Source: Saprospiraceae bacterium (lineage in GTDB: Bacteria > Bacteroidota > Bacteroidia > Chitinophagales > Saprospiraceae). Taken from it: 64,000 nt of DNA. How positions within the stretch are numbered: position 1 is the first letter of the stretch; every line of letters starts with the position of its first letter. Below, in pieces: positions 9,765-19,033 of this stretch. The translations under genes and the position numbers were made by a program. The stretch lies in NCBI GenBank assembly GCA_021604865.1, contig BQJU01000039.1, forward strand, positions 1-64,000, given 5' to 3'. Under the pieces are notes generated by a model. It was not told the origin of the DNA. It saw nothing but the letters and a program-made list of their open reading frames with translations, and did no database searches.

Positions 9765-11399
9765 ATGGAAGTCAAATATATTGGATCAAATAGCAGTAAA
9801 CAAACCTGGAAAGGTTCCCCTCGCTCCATCGCTTTTGAGGCAGATGGGATGCGTGAAAAATTGGGTAATGTACATCTTCCCTGTTATGTAGTACAAGACT
9901 TTCGTGGCCGGATTGGTATAGCTAATGAAGGAGAAGTGGGGGGCAGTGATCAGGGTCTACAATTACTGGCAATGGTGGCCCCACTTACTGCTGCACAATT
10001 GGGGGACCCCAGCTTTCGGGACGATTACAAGCTGAAATATGCCTATAAAACCGGGGCTATGGCCAATGGTATTGCTTCTGAAGAGCTGGTCATTGCTGTG
10101 GGCAAGGCAGGTTTTTTGGGTTCCTTTGGTGCTGCAGGTCTGGTACCAGCCCGGGTAGAACAAGCTATTGACAAAATACAGGGAGCCTTGACACATGAAA
10201 CCTATGCTTTCAACCTGATCCACAGTCCGAATGAAGAAGCACTGGAAGCCGGAGCTGTAAAGTTATTCCTCGAAAGAGGCATCCATGTTGTAGAAGCATC
10301 CGCTTTTTTGGATTTGACACCTCACATTGTGCATTACCGGGCGGCAGGACTAAGCCTGGATGCAGAAGGTAATATCGTGATCAAGAATAAAGTGATTGCC
10401 AAAATTTCGCGACGTGAAGTGGCGGCCAAGTTTATGCATCCTGCTCCTGAACGCATCTTACGCCCACTGGTAGAAGCCGGTAAATTAACACCTCAGCAAG
10501 CAGAATTGGCCGCACAGATTCCGATAGCTGACGACATCACTGTTGAGGCCGATTCCGGTGGTCATACGGACAATCGTCCCCTGGTAGCTTTGCTGCCTTC
10601 TATCATTGGTTTGCGCGATGAAATTCAAGAGCAACGCCAATATGCACACACCATTCGAATTGGTGCCGCGGGCGGTATTTCCACCCCTGAATCTGCTTTG
10701 GCCGCTTTTATGATGGGCGCCGCGTATGTGGTGACCGGATCAGTCAACCAGTCGTGTGTGGAGGCAGGTACTTCCGAGCATGTGCGCAAGTTGCTGGCGA
10801 AGGTAGCCTCAACCGATGTGATGATGGCACCGGCATCCGATATGTTTGAAATGGGCGTGGAATTGCAGGTTTTGAAACTAGGTACGCTATTTGGCCCCCG
10901 AGCCAAAAAACTTTACGAATATTATACCCGCTACAGCTCCATTGAAGAAATTCCGGTAGCCGAACGAGAAAAGTTGGAGCAGCAGGTCTTTAAACAACCG
11001 CTGGAAGCCATTTGGCAGAGCTGTATCGAATTTTTCCAGGGCCGCGATCCGCAACAAATCGAACGTGCTCAAAATAATCCGCATCGCAAAATGGCCCTCA
11101 TCTTCCGCTGGTACCTGGGCCTGAGTTCCAACTGGGCAAATGCCGGTACTACCGACCGGACGCTCGACTTTCAAATCTGGTGTGGCCCTGCAATGGGTGC
11201 CTTTAATGATTGGGTGAAAGGTAGTTACCTTGAAACCTACGAAAATCGGCGCACTGCTGATGTTGCAGAACAGATCATGACTGGTGCCGCCTATCTGTAT
11301 CGGGTACAGAGTTTGAAAATGCAGGGGGTGCAATTGCCGTTGGTTTGGCAGCAGATTGTGCCGGTGCAGCGGGGTAAAGTTATGGAATCAGTCCTGTAG
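9765..11399 (+). CDS. pfaD: PUFA synthase enoyl reductase PfaD
   Basis: A 544-residue FMN-dependent enoyl-ACP reductase of the 2-nitropropane dioxygenase/FabK fold, in the PfaD family. The protein opens with a short N-terminal segment (WKGSPRSIAFE) and has the TIM-barrel phosphate/flavin loops DSGGHTDNRP, GAAGGISTPESALAAF and GAAYVVTGSVNQ. The C-terminal region (GPRAKKLYEYYTRY ... WCGPAMGAFNDWVKGSYLE) is typical of PfaD and of related trans-acting ERs. It reduces the enoyl double bond in cycles where saturation is needed, and so fixes the double-bond pattern of the PUFA. ATG at 9765, 243 bp after pfaC. The length is full for the family. The next gene is convergent, 11 bp away, so this is the end of the pfa operon. 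No phosphopantetheinyl transferase (PfaE) is in the window. Confidence 0.93.
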   Translation: MEVKYIGSNSSKQTWKGSPRSIAFEADGMREKLGNVHLPCYVVQDFRGRIGIANEGEVGGSDQGLQLLAMVAPLTAAQLGDPSFRDDYKLKYAYKTGAMANGIASEELVIAVGKAGFLGSFGAAGLVPARVEQAIDKIQGALTHETYAFNLIHSPNEEALEAGAVKLFLERGIHVVEASAFLDLTPHIVHYRAAGLSLDAEGNIVIKNKVIAKISRREVAAKFMHPAPERILRPLVEAGKLTPQQAELAAQIPIADDITVEADSGGHTDNRPLVALLPSIIGLRDEIQEQRQYAHTIRIGAAGGISTPESALAAFMMGAAYVVTGSVNQSCVEAGTSEHVRKLLAKVASTDVMMAPASDMFEMGVELQVLKLGTLFGPRAKKLYEYYTRYSSIEEIPVAEREKLEQQVFKQPLEAIWQSCIEFFQGRDPQQIERAQNNPHRKMALIFRWYLGLSSNWANAGTTDRTLDFQIWCGPAMGAFNDWVKGSYLETYENRRTADVAEQIMTGAAYLYRVQSLKMQGVQLPLVWQQIVPVQRGKVMESVL

Positions 11400-11410
11400 G
11401 CACGCTATAA

Positions 11411-12832
11411 TTACTTTACTACTGTCAATTTCCGGCTGCCTACCAATTGCTGTTTACTATAAAGTCCAACGACATACACCCCAGCCGGTAAATCAGGCAT
11501 AACCACTTCCCTGATCAATCGCGCATAAGGAATGGTTTCAATCTTTTTGTTCATCAATATTCGACCTTCTGCGCTGGCCACCTTTAGGTAAAATAGGCTA
11601 TCAGCAGTCGTATTTTGGAATTCTAGATGTAACAATTGTTTGGTTTCATTCAGGAAACATTTAAAATCTTCAATTCCAGGTGGCTCCTTTATGGCGGTGG
11701 TGTAATCATGCGTCATCCAACCAATGCCGCCTTGTTCCAGCAAGTTGTTGTCAAAGTCAAAAAAGGTAGCATGCTCCTGGTGTGAGCCTTGCCCCCATTG
11801 GGTATAACAAGGCGATGATATCCAGGCCGGTTCCCAATAGATCACACCGGTACCACCATTGCCCATTACGGCTTCCGTCAGGTCTATCAACCATTCCCGC
11901 TGGTTTTCCGGGCTTGGTGGCGCATAATCATCATGCACGTCATTGATGATGTTGTTGGCATTATCATTACTCTCCCAGGTCCAGATATAGGCGGTTTCAA
12001 AAACCATGACGTCTTTTCCCGGATAAGCCTGTCTGAGTTGACTGATGAGTTCCCCCACTTGGGCAATACTTGTAGGTTGATGCCAAGCCCAGTAATACGA
12101 CATACCGATGACATCGTAATCAGTCACCCCATGATTGGTAAATCCTTCCAGCAGCCATCCCAGATTGTCCGGATCGGCAATATGCAGGGCAATTTTTATA
12201 GAGGTATTCGTACTGTCTTGCACATCCCGCACAGCTTCAATGGCCCGGTTAAACAGCTGACTGTTTCGGTCCCAATCCAGCATCCATTCCTGATTGTCTT
12301 CCGGTGATTGTAGAATGCCCTTATTGGTTTCATTGCCGATTTGCACCATTTCGGGGAGTAAACCTTCTTCGGCCAAAGCTATCAAGGTCGTCGAAATATA
12401 GTTGTATAAAGAATCTTTCAAAACCGGCAAATCATCTACTACTTCCAGCCAGGCTGCCGGCACAATCTGCTTGGAGGGGTCCGCCCAATTGTCTGATAAA
12501 TGGAAGTCCAGCAACACCTGCATACCCATCTGCTTTGCCCGAATGATGCTCCGTCGCACATCTGCAAAATCGGAGTAGCGTTGGCCGCTATTCAGGTCGT
12601 CATACCAACTGGGCGTGTGCCACAGCCGCAGGCGCACCAGATTACAATTGTGGTCGGCAAATATCTGGTAGGGATCTTTGACTACGCTTTCTTCCAGGTA
12701 GTCTTCTCCGCAGTCTTGCATTTCATTGACATAGGAGAGGTCGGCACCGAAGTAAAAGTCCTGGGCATTTAAGGGGGGATATAGTAGGCACAAGGCTAGT
12801 CCGAATAATAGGCGTTTGGAAGTGGAATACAT
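11411..12832 (-). CDS. Secreted GH53 endo-beta-1,4-galactanase with T9SS sorting domain
   Basis: A 473-residue protein with a signal peptide (MYSTSKRLLFGLALCLLYPPLNAQ) followed by a glycoside hydrolase family 53 barrel: FGADLSYVNEM, LVRLRLWHTPSW, VLLDFHLSDNWADP. The acid/base Glu is in MVQIGNETNKG and the nucleophile Glu in FETAYIWTW. The enzyme cleaves beta-1,4-galactan side chains of pectin or arabinogalactan. The last about 75 residues (from about 400) form a beta-sandwich ending PAGVYVVGLY...SRKLTVVK, the pattern of a type A T9SS sorting signal, so the enzyme should be exported through the type IX system. It stands alone, without SusC/D partners in the window. Confidence 0.9.
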   Translation of the reverse strand: MYSTSKRLLFGLALCLLYPPLNAQDFYFGADLSYVNEMQDCGEDYLEESVVKDPYQIFADHNCNLVRLRLWHTPSWYDDLNSGQRYSDFADVRRSIIRAKQMGMQVLLDFHLSDNWADPSKQIVPAAWLEVVDDLPVLKDSLYNYISTTLIALAEEGLLPEMVQIGNETNKGILQSPEDNQEWMLDWDRNSQLFNRAIEAVRDVQDSTNTSIKIALHIADPDNLGWLLEGFTNHGVTDYDVIGMSYYWAWHQPTSIAQVGELISQLRQAYPGKDVMVFETAYIWTWESNDNANNIINDVHDDYAPPSPENQREWLIDLTEAVMGNGGTGVIYWEPAWISSPCYTQWGQGSHQEHATFFDFDNNLLEQGGIGWMTHDYTTAIKEPPGIEDFKCFLNETKQLLHLEFQNTTADSLFYLKVASAEGRILMNKKIETIPYARLIREVVMPDLPAGVYVVGLYSKQQLVGSRKLTVVK

Positions 12833-12904
12833 AATGCGTTAGATTTCTTTAAAGATCGTCATTTTTTGAAAATGGAGCGCATATTCATCATTAACTAATT
12901 TCCC

Positions 12905-12912
12905 TAAATTTG
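12905..12912 (+). promoter_or_regulatory. -7 promoter motif TAAATTTG before the toxin-antitoxin pair
   Basis: TAAATTTG fits the Bacteroidota primary sigma -7 consensus TAnnTTTG and lies 38 bp upstream of the antitoxin ATG (12951). No clear -33 TTTG is present at the usual distance. Confidence 0.4.
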
Positions 12913-12950
12913 TTAGCTATAGTAAATCATATAGTTTAAATCATAACTAC

Positions 12951-13181
12951 ATGAATCCTAAGCTGGAAGCTCGGAAATTAAATATTCTTGAATATCTAGC
13001 AGAGTGGGAAGATGAAAGTGTCATTCAACAAATTGAAAACCTGTTGGTGCCTAACGTTAATTTTTGGAAAGAAATGAGTGAAGCGGAAAAGGCCATGGTC
13101 CGAAAAGGAGTTAAAGATTTGGAGGAAGGTAAAAAAATTGCCTATAAAGAATTTATAACTAAATACCGGAATAGTAAATAA
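12951..13181 (+). CDS. Antitoxin-like protein of a type II toxin-antitoxin pair
   Basis: A 76-residue, strongly charged and predicted helical protein (MNPKLEARKLNILEYLAEW ... KYRNSK). No catalytic motif is visible. It is called an antitoxin from context: its TAA overlaps the ATG of a RelE/ParE-like reading frame (TAATG, 13179-13183), the usual coupled order of antitoxin then toxin. A TAnnTTTG promoter lies just upstream. N-terminal residues 1-30 could form the DNA-binding or dimerising part and the C-terminal KDLEEGKKIAYKEF the toxin-binding helix, but this is guesswork. Since the toxin frame is broken, the antitoxin may be a relic or may act on a toxin elsewhere. Confidence 0.65.
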   Translation: MNPKLEARKLNILEYLAEWEDESVIQQIENLLVPNVNFWKEMSEAEKAMVRKGVKDLEEGKKIAYKEFITKYRNSK

Positions 13182-13460
13182 TGCAGGTTTACCTTTCTCA
13201 AACGGCCTACGTACGACCAGCTATATCAAATTATCGAATATTTGGATACAAATTGGCCTTCAAAAGTAAGAAATAATTTTATAGACAAGTTGGATCGGTC
13301 TATGGAAACCATTAGTCAAATGCCTTATTCTTTTCCTGCCTCTCAAGATTTCCCAGGACTTCGAAAATGTGTTATTACCTCAAGAACTACTGCCTATTAC
13401 CGTGTGGATGAAACAAAAAATGAAGTAGAGATCATAACGGTGATTAACAATCGACAATGA
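13181..13460 (+). pseudogene. RelE/ParE-family toxin, frameshifted
   Basis: From ATG 13181 the frame reads MQVYLSQTAY and then goes out of phase. From about 13212 the +1 frame reads YDQLYQIIEYLDTNWPSKVR and continues to the TGA at 13458-13460 with the family pattern FP..QDFPGLRKCVI...TAYYRVDE...EIITVINNRQ. Joined, this gives a toxin of about 92 residues, the normal RelE/ParE length. One extra base in TACGTACGAC (13208-13217) explains the break. The intact 3' part has only a TTG (13242) as a possible start and would lack the first two structural elements. Mutation of the toxin, or a sequencing error, are both possible. Confidence 0.7.
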
Positions 13461-13564
13461 TTAACCTAAAGCAATAAAATTTGAAATGATGAAAGTCGTG
13501 ATTTTTTAATTGAAACAATAAATTGATTTCATTAAAAGGATATTTTGCTAGCCCAAATACGAAT

Positions 13565-14635
13565 CTACAACACCAAATGCAAATCCCCAAACTCATGCCA
13601 CTGATAGCCTTCCTGGATAGCAGCCTGATAACTTACAGCCAAATGCGAGCGTTCGGCTAGCGCTTCCAACATCAATAAGTGGGAAGCTTTGGGTTCGTGA
13701 AAGCCGGTCAGCAATCCGTTTACTACATGGAGGCCACGCTCAGGGGTGATGAATAAATTGGTCCAACCTTCTCCTTCCCGAACTTTGCCATTTGGATCAG
13801 CTACGGTTTCAAGGGCACGGATGGCTGTGGTACCAACAGCTATGATGCGACGGCCCTGACTTTTTGCCCAGTTGATCAGGCTTGCACTGGTAGGTGATAC
13901 CCGAAAATACTCCGGATAGGGTTGTTCACCCGTTTCTACGCTAGCTACACCAGTATGTAACAAAATGGGGGCAAATAAAATGCCTTTAGCCATTAGGCTG
14001 GTGACCAAATCAGGAGTAAAAGCGCGGCCTGCTGAGGGCATTTCCGCACTACCGGTTTCATTGGCAAAAACGGTCTGGTAATAGGCTGCCGGATAGGCTT
14101 CCTCAATCTGCGCATATCGAATCGGTGTGCCATATTTTTCTAGAAATGCCTCCATTTCAACGGGCAAATCAAAACGGGCGATCCACAATTGCAGGTGTTT
14201 TTTACCAGAAGCCACATCGCGGTAATAAGGAGCGACGATTTTCATGCTCCCTTGCTCGGGTAGGTTCAATACATCACCAACTTTGGCCTGATGATACCGA
14301 TGGGTTTTATTGTCTGATACACTACGTAGTTCCACCAACCATTCATTGTCTTTTCGGTGAGTGGATAGGTGAATGCGACCTGATTGTCCATTGGGTAAGG
14401 TCACGGGAAGGGCTGCCTTGAGTGTGCCGGAAGTATTGACCACCAATACATCACCGGCCTCCAAAAAATCGCCAATATTTTTGAATAGGCTATGCTCGAT
14501 TCGATTGTCTTCCCGAAAGGAGGTCATCAAGCGAACTTCATGCCTTTCTATGCCACGTAATTCGCTTGGTGTGGCGCATTGCAGAGATAATGGCAGGGTG
14601 AAGTTAAGGGGCTGATTTTTGATTATTTGTACCAT
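13565..14635 (-). CDS. queA: QueA-like S-adenosylmethionine:tRNA ribosyltransferase-isomerase
   Basis: A 356-residue protein of the QueA family, which transfers and isomerises the ribosyl part of AdoMet onto 7-aminomethyl-7-deazaguanine in tRNA to make epoxyqueuosine. Seen: DVLVVNTSGTLKAALP near residue 65 (family N-D/N-S-R-V-like strand), SAEMPSAGRAFTPDLVTSL and LHTGVASVETGEQPYPEYFRVS in the middle, AVGTTAIRALETV, and GWTNLFITPERGLHVVNGLLTGFHEPKASHLLMLEAL near the C-terminus. The N-terminus differs from classical QueA (no typical LPxELIAQxP opening), so this may be the diverged paralogue found in many Bacteroidota. It is monocistronic here, convergent with the toxin remnant. Confidence 0.82.
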   Translation of the reverse strand: MVQIIKNQPLNFTLPLSLQCATPSELRGIERHEVRLMTSFREDNRIEHSLFKNIGDFLEAGDVLVVNTSGTLKAALPVTLPNGQSGRIHLSTHRKDNEWLVELRSVSDNKTHRYHQAKVGDVLNLPEQGSMKIVAPYYRDVASGKKHLQLWIARFDLPVEMEAFLEKYGTPIRYAQIEEAYPAAYYQTVFANETGSAEMPSAGRAFTPDLVTSLMAKGILFAPILLHTGVASVETGEQPYPEYFRVSPTSASLINWAKSQGRRIIAVGTTAIRALETVADPNGKVREGEGWTNLFITPERGLHVVNGLLTGFHEPKASHLLMLEALAERSHLAVSYQAAIQEGYQWHEFGDLHLVL

Positions 14636-14836
14636 TTTTTTTGATTTAAAAGTGTCGGGTGATTTCTTTGAATTTTAAAGAGGGTGAGCGGGGAAGAGCG
14701 AGAATGTGAGCGGGCGATGTCGTGAGGGGTGGGGTGCATGCCTTTCACTTTCTATTACTCTTCTAGGCTTCTGTTCTTTGTCTTTGACAGGGTTTTCCGT
14801 TTTCCAAGTCGGGAAGACTTTAAAAAAGGAAAGCCG

Positions 14837-15553
14837 TTAACTTATAGGCTCTTTCTCCAACAGTTTTTGAGCGGAATATCGGCCGTTGCTCAGATCTCCG
14901 TCCAGTAGATTCAGTAACGCGGGTACAGCCACCTCTTCGGGTAATGGCCGGTCGCTGATATCCTCGCCGGGGAAGGCAGCCTGTTGCATGGCCGTCCGCA
15001 TATCACCGGGATCAAAGGCATATACACGCCAATCTGGGTTTTCGGCAGCCAAAATCAAGGTCAGGTGGTCTAATCCTGCCTTACTAGCTCCGTAGCCACC
15101 CCAGCCAGGGTATGGTTCTACGGCCGCATCCGTACTGAGGTTGATGATGGTGGGCCTTTCGCTCAAATATGGGCGGACCTTCTGCAATAGAGACAGCGGT
15201 GCAATGAGATTGGTATGTACGATGGAATGAATGCTTTCAATGGGGTAGTCCAACAGCTGTGGTTGGGGAGAACCTCCCAAGGTAGAGGCATTATTGACTA
15301 CCAGATCAAGCGCTACATTTAATCGTTGTAATACTTCGGGGAATTGCAGCAAATGCACCTCGTCGCGTACATCCCCAGAAATGGCCGTTACCGTTGTCCA
15401 TTGCTCCAAATGCCGTTGTGTTTTCAACAGTTCGGCGGCATTGCGGGCGTTGATGATCAATTGCCAATTCCGCTGGGCTAACGCTTCGGCCAATGCCAGT
15501 CCAAAACCTTTGGAAGCTCCTGTGATCAATGCTGTTTTATGGATGATATGCAT
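14837..15553 (-). CDS. Short-chain dehydrogenase/reductase (SDR)
   Basis: ATG at 15553 (MHIIHKTALITGASKGFG) is preferred to the longer frame that begins at 15613, because the Rossmann fold begins at once after it. The length is then 238 residues. The cofactor loop TGASKGFG, the NNAST strand and the catalytic YGASK are present, so a classical NAD(P)-dependent oxidoreductase is expected. The substrate cannot be told. The C-terminus (FDPGDMRTAMQQAAFPGEDISDRPLPEEVAVPALLNLLDG) is common to Bacteroidota SDRs of unknown role. It lies downstream of the GAF-LuxR gene with a gap of about 180 bp that contains a small hairpin. Confidence 0.8.
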   Translation of the reverse strand: MHIIHKTALITGASKGFGLALAEALAQRNWQLIINARNAAELLKTQRHLEQWTTVTAISGDVRDEVHLLQFPEVLQRLNVALDLVVNNASTLGGSPQPQLLDYPIESIHSIVHTNLIAPLSLLQKVRPYLSERPTIINLSTDAAVEPYPGWGGYGASKAGLDHLTLILAAENPDWRVYAFDPGDMRTAMQQAAFPGEDISDRPLPEEVAVPALLNLLDGDLSNGRYSAQKLLEKEPIS

Positions 15554-15636
15554 AATTGTGGATTTAATGATTTCTAATACCACAAAGGTCAGGGAAATAG
15601 TGACCGCACACATCCGGCAAAGGGATAGTTTGGGAC

Positions 15637-15652
15637 CTGTACTTTGGTACAG
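15637..15652. other. Perfect hairpin CTGTAC-TTTG-GTACAG
   Basis: A 6-bp perfect inverted repeat with a 4-nt loop, between the stop of the LuxR gene (15731) and the start of the SDR gene (15553). No U-tract follows on the minus strand, so an operator or mRNA stem is as likely as a terminator. Confidence 0.35.
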
Positions 15653-15730
15653 TTGTTTTGGAAGTGATGGACAATGGCTGATGGTGAGTGGAAATGGGAT
15701 GACTTGCCCAAGGAGACAATGAGTATAGGA

Positions 15731-16717
15731 TCAGACCAAACTGACCAAGCCTCCTCTCACCGCAATCTGTACAGCATCAGTGCGGTTAGAGGCATTGAGT
15801 TTGCTGAGGATGGCACTGACGTGAAATTTAATGGTCCGTTCGGAGAGGAACAAATCTGCGGCTATTGCTTTATTGGTTTTTCCGGCTTTGAGCAGATTCA
15901 GGACTTCCATTTCGCGTTCGGTTAAGGGCGTATATGGATAAGTGAGCGGTTGTTGCGTTGCTTGTGTCGTATTGGCATGGACGGCCAGTGCTTGCATGGA
16001 AGCTTTGGTAGCTTCCAGGTTCTGTTGGACCATTTTCTGGATTTTCTGTAATGCCGGCATCAAGTCAGCATTTTTTCCAGAAGCGGCCAGCAATTCCGAA
16101 ATGTGTTGCTCTACCTTTTCAATATTTTGTATTAAGCTATCCTGTAATCTTTGTGAAAGCCGTTGCCGCTCTTCCAATACTCCGGCCTGATGACTGAGTT
16201 CGTAACGACGAGCACGGTCAATGGATATGCACAACAAATCGCCGATGGTATACAATAGCTCTAACTGGGCATCACTCAACTGCTGGGATTGGGCACTCAC
16301 TACATTTAGGATGCCTATTTTTTCCGTTTGTGAAAACAGGGGAATAGTGGCATGGAAACGCAAGCCATCGGTACCCTCTTCCAGGTCTTTGAGCCGGGAA
16401 CAGGTAATCTCGCTGATATTGGCAGCGCTTTCCAGGTTATTAGCCAGGTATTTATCAATACAATAGCACCAGCCGGACAAGCGCTCCGGATGCTGGCGGA
16501 AAATAGGCGGTAAATTAAAAGAAGCGGCCAGATAAACGGCGTTCGAGCCCGGATGTACCAGCCATATCCACCCTGTTTGCATACCCAACAACTCCACACT
16601 ATGCTTGAGGGTGACCGATAATGCCTTGTCCAGGCTCACCTCCCGGTTGAGCTGATGGGCAATGGTGTTGAGAATATGCAATTCCCGGTTGCGGTTTTGT
16701 AACTGTTCCAGGTTCAT
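15731..16717 (-). CDS. GAF-domain LuxR-type transcription regulator
   Basis: 328 residues. Residues about 10-165 form a GAF sensor domain (LDKALSVTLKHSVELLGMQTGWIWLV ... GILNVVSAQSQQLSDAQLELLYTIGDLLCISIDRAR). Residues about 170-245 are a long coiled coil that resembles the dimerisation helices of NarX/DegS-like proteins but lacks a kinase domain. Residues about 262-328 are a LuxR helix-turn-helix (LTEREMEVLNLLKAGKTNKAIAADLFLSERTIKFHVSAIL). It therefore appears to be a one-component regulator that senses a small molecule or redox state. It follows the permease gene by 12 nt in the same direction and probably shares its mRNA, although TATCTTTA lies 4 nt before its ATG and may be an internal promoter. 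Confidence 0.85.
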   Translation of the reverse strand: MNLEQLQNRNRELHILNTIAHQLNREVSLDKALSVTLKHSVELLGMQTGWIWLVHPGSNAVYLAASFNLPPIFRQHPERLSGWCYCIDKYLANNLESAANISEITCSRLKDLEEGTDGLRFHATIPLFSQTEKIGILNVVSAQSQQLSDAQLELLYTIGDLLCISIDRARRYELSHQAGVLEERQRLSQRLQDSLIQNIEKVEQHISELLAASGKNADLMPALQKIQKMVQQNLEATKASMQALAVHANTTQATQQPLTYPYTPLTEREMEVLNLLKAGKTNKAIAADLFLSERTIKFHVSAILSKLNASNRTDAVQIAVRGGLVSLV

Positions 16718-16729
16718 GACATAAAGATA

Positions 16730-18940
16730 CTAATGAATCGTCAACCTCAACACCGAGCAAGCAGCATGTTCCGCGAATCTATCCTTTTTTGTGCCCAACA
16801 ATACATCCAGCCAGGTTGCTTCTTTAGTTGTACCAATAATCAGCAAATCGTATGCTTCTGAAGTCTTTGTAATCATTTTGACCGGGTCTTTATGCTGTTG
16901 ATAAATGACTTTAACTTCCGACTCGCATTGGTCGATCAGAGCCTGGGTATCTCTTTCAAGTATTATCTGGTTCTCTTCATCAAGATCTTTGACCCATACG
17001 CGAATCAGAGAAAATTCTGCTTGATAAAAACGGGCTATCCTATCGCAGGCAATCATAAACTGGGCATCATTTTTCCCCGGACGCAGCGCCACCAAAATCC
17101 GTCGGATATAACGCACACCATTATCTTTGAAAAGGGCAAAATTGCTATCAAGGTGGGTAACTAACCAACCAACTGGATTGCGCACAAATAAACCATAACC
17201 AGCTCGGCCATCCCAGCCCAATACCATCCAGCGGCAATGAGTTTGGGTACTAATCCGGTGAATGGTTTCCACCAATTCATGGGTAACTGCTGCATCAAAA
17301 TCTACATCTACTTTTCGCTCCTCTGCCATGGCCGAAATTCGTCGGTTGAGGGAAGTCACTGTCGGGCTATCCTCCAGTAATGCATCTAATACAGTCTGAT
17401 CGGGAACCTCATTGAGGTGGACCACCTGCACCTTGGCACCATAGGCCAGGGCTGACCCCATTTCTACCAGTGTTTCCGGCGACCGTTCCTTGCCAAAAAG
17501 AGGAATCACCACCCCTGCCGTGCTCGCCAAAGCACTATCAAGATTGGCTTTACTTCTCAAAGGTTCCGCATAATTTTCTGAAACTGGAACCCTGGGTTTG
17601 TTTTTTCTCCTGTTGCGTTGGTACAACAGATAGGATGCCGGACGGTGGCCATATAGTTTCAACACCCCACTGCGGGAAACGCGGACACGGCCGTAAACAT
17701 AATAAATGAACAATCCGGCCAATATAATGACGAACGCTGCCAACAAAGCAGAAACACCGAGTACAATCAATAAAACAATGCCCGACAATATGCCAAAAAT
17801 TTGTATCCAGGGATAAAAGGGCGAACGGTAACTGGGACGATACCACTGCACTGAAGTTTCCCGGAGCACAATCACACATCCATTTACGATCACAAACATC
17901 ATTACCTTAAAGGCACTGGCCAGTTTAGCAATTTTTTCTACATCCAAAAATAAGATGACAAAAGCCATCAAAATACAGGTAACCAAAATGGCCGTGAGTG
18001 GTGTCAAAAAACGGGAATGCACCTTGCCCAAAGCTGTGGGCACCAATTTATCGCGGCTCATAGCAAAAGGGAAACGAGAAGCCGCCAACACACCGGAATT
18101 GGCCATAGAAATAAGGGTAATGACCCCTAATATAGCCGCACCTATACCCAAATAAGAGCCACCTAATTTTTCGGCCAAAGTGTAGACAGGATGGATATCT
18201 TTTTGTAGTTCCGCGATGGGAATATTACCAACCATTGTGAAGCTGACCAAAGCATAAATTAAAGTAACAATCATCAACGCCGACATCATGGCAATTGGCA
18301 GGTTACGGTCAGGGTTCTTAATTTCCTCAGCTATTGCTGCCACCTTGGTAACACCTGCATAAGAAACAAAAACAAAGGCAGTAGCTGCAAGTAAACCTGA
18401 ATTCCCATTAATAAATAAGGGATCCAAATTGGCTGGATTGACCTCCGGAAGGCCCATTAATAATAAAACTATTAACCCCGAGAGGCTCATGGTGACTACT
18501 ACAATTTGCACCTGGCCCACTTTTTTCACCCCCATGATATTGAGGATAGCGATCAGGGCTAAAAAAGACAAGGCAACAGGTTTGAGTGGCAAAGAAACCA
18601 TCACCATCAAATAGGCGCCAAAGCCTACTAAAGCAAAAGAGCTTTTGAGTAACAAGGATAACCACAACCCCAGGCCGGCAATCGTCCCTATTATTGGACC
18701 AAATGCCCGCTCGATGTAAATATAGGTTCCACCAGAAGTGGGCATAGCCGTAGCTAGCTCCGATTTGGACAATGCCGCCGGCAATACACACAATCCGGCC
18801 AGCAAATATGCCATCCATACGGAAGGGCCTGTTTTCGCGGCTGCCAGACCCGGTAAAACGAAAATGCCACTGCCAAGCATGCCTCCTACACTAATAGCTA
18901 TAACTGAGGAAAGCGTCAAGCTACGCTCAAGTTTCTTCAT
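16730..18940 (-). CDS. APC-family amino acid permease with C-terminal universal stress domains
   Basis: 736 residues. The first about 430 are an amino acid-polyamine-organocation permease: SLTLSSVIAISVGGMLGSGIFVLPG is the family's unwound TM1 motif, PTSGGTYIYIERAFGP follows TM2-3, and about 12 hydrophobic segments can be counted. After the basic linker KLYGHRPASYLLYQRNRRKNKPR come two UspA-like regions (about 465-600 and 610-736), ending DLLIIGTTKEATWLDVLLGTKKDRFAEHAACSVLRL, which resembles the Usp ATP-binding G-x9-G-S-V loop. APC-Usp fusions are known in bacteria and archaea, and nucleotide-dependent gating has been proposed for them. Substrate unknown. It is upstream of, and probably co-transcribed with, the GAF-LuxR gene. 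Confidence 0.88.
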   Translation of the reverse strand: MKKLERSLTLSSVIAISVGGMLGSGIFVLPGLAAAKTGPSVWMAYLLAGLCVLPAALSKSELATAMPTSGGTYIYIERAFGPIIGTIAGLGLWLSLLLKSSFALVGFGAYLMVMVSLPLKPVALSFLALIAILNIMGVKKVGQVQIVVVTMSLSGLIVLLLMGLPEVNPANLDPLFINGNSGLLAATAFVFVSYAGVTKVAAIAEEIKNPDRNLPIAMMSALMIVTLIYALVSFTMVGNIPIAELQKDIHPVYTLAEKLGGSYLGIGAAILGVITLISMANSGVLAASRFPFAMSRDKLVPTALGKVHSRFLTPLTAILVTCILMAFVILFLDVEKIAKLASAFKVMMFVIVNGCVIVLRETSVQWYRPSYRSPFYPWIQIFGILSGIVLLIVLGVSALLAAFVIILAGLFIYYVYGRVRVSRSGVLKLYGHRPASYLLYQRNRRKNKPRVPVSENYAEPLRSKANLDSALASTAGVVIPLFGKERSPETLVEMGSALAYGAKVQVVHLNEVPDQTVLDALLEDSPTVTSLNRRISAMAEERKVDVDFDAAVTHELVETIHRISTQTHCRWMVLGWDGRAGYGLFVRNPVGWLVTHLDSNFALFKDNGVRYIRRILVALRPGKNDAQFMIACDRIARFYQAEFSLIRVWVKDLDEENQIILERDTQALIDQCESEVKVIYQQHKDPVKMITKTSEAYDLLIIGTTKEATWLDVLLGTKKDRFAEHAACSVLRLTIH

Positions 18941-19033
18941 AGTTCTTTTGGTAATGTATCTGCTTCACGGAAGAGATAAAAGGCCCATGATACTAAAAGA
19001 TTTTCAAATCTGGCAAAGTTGCTGCTAAAACTT

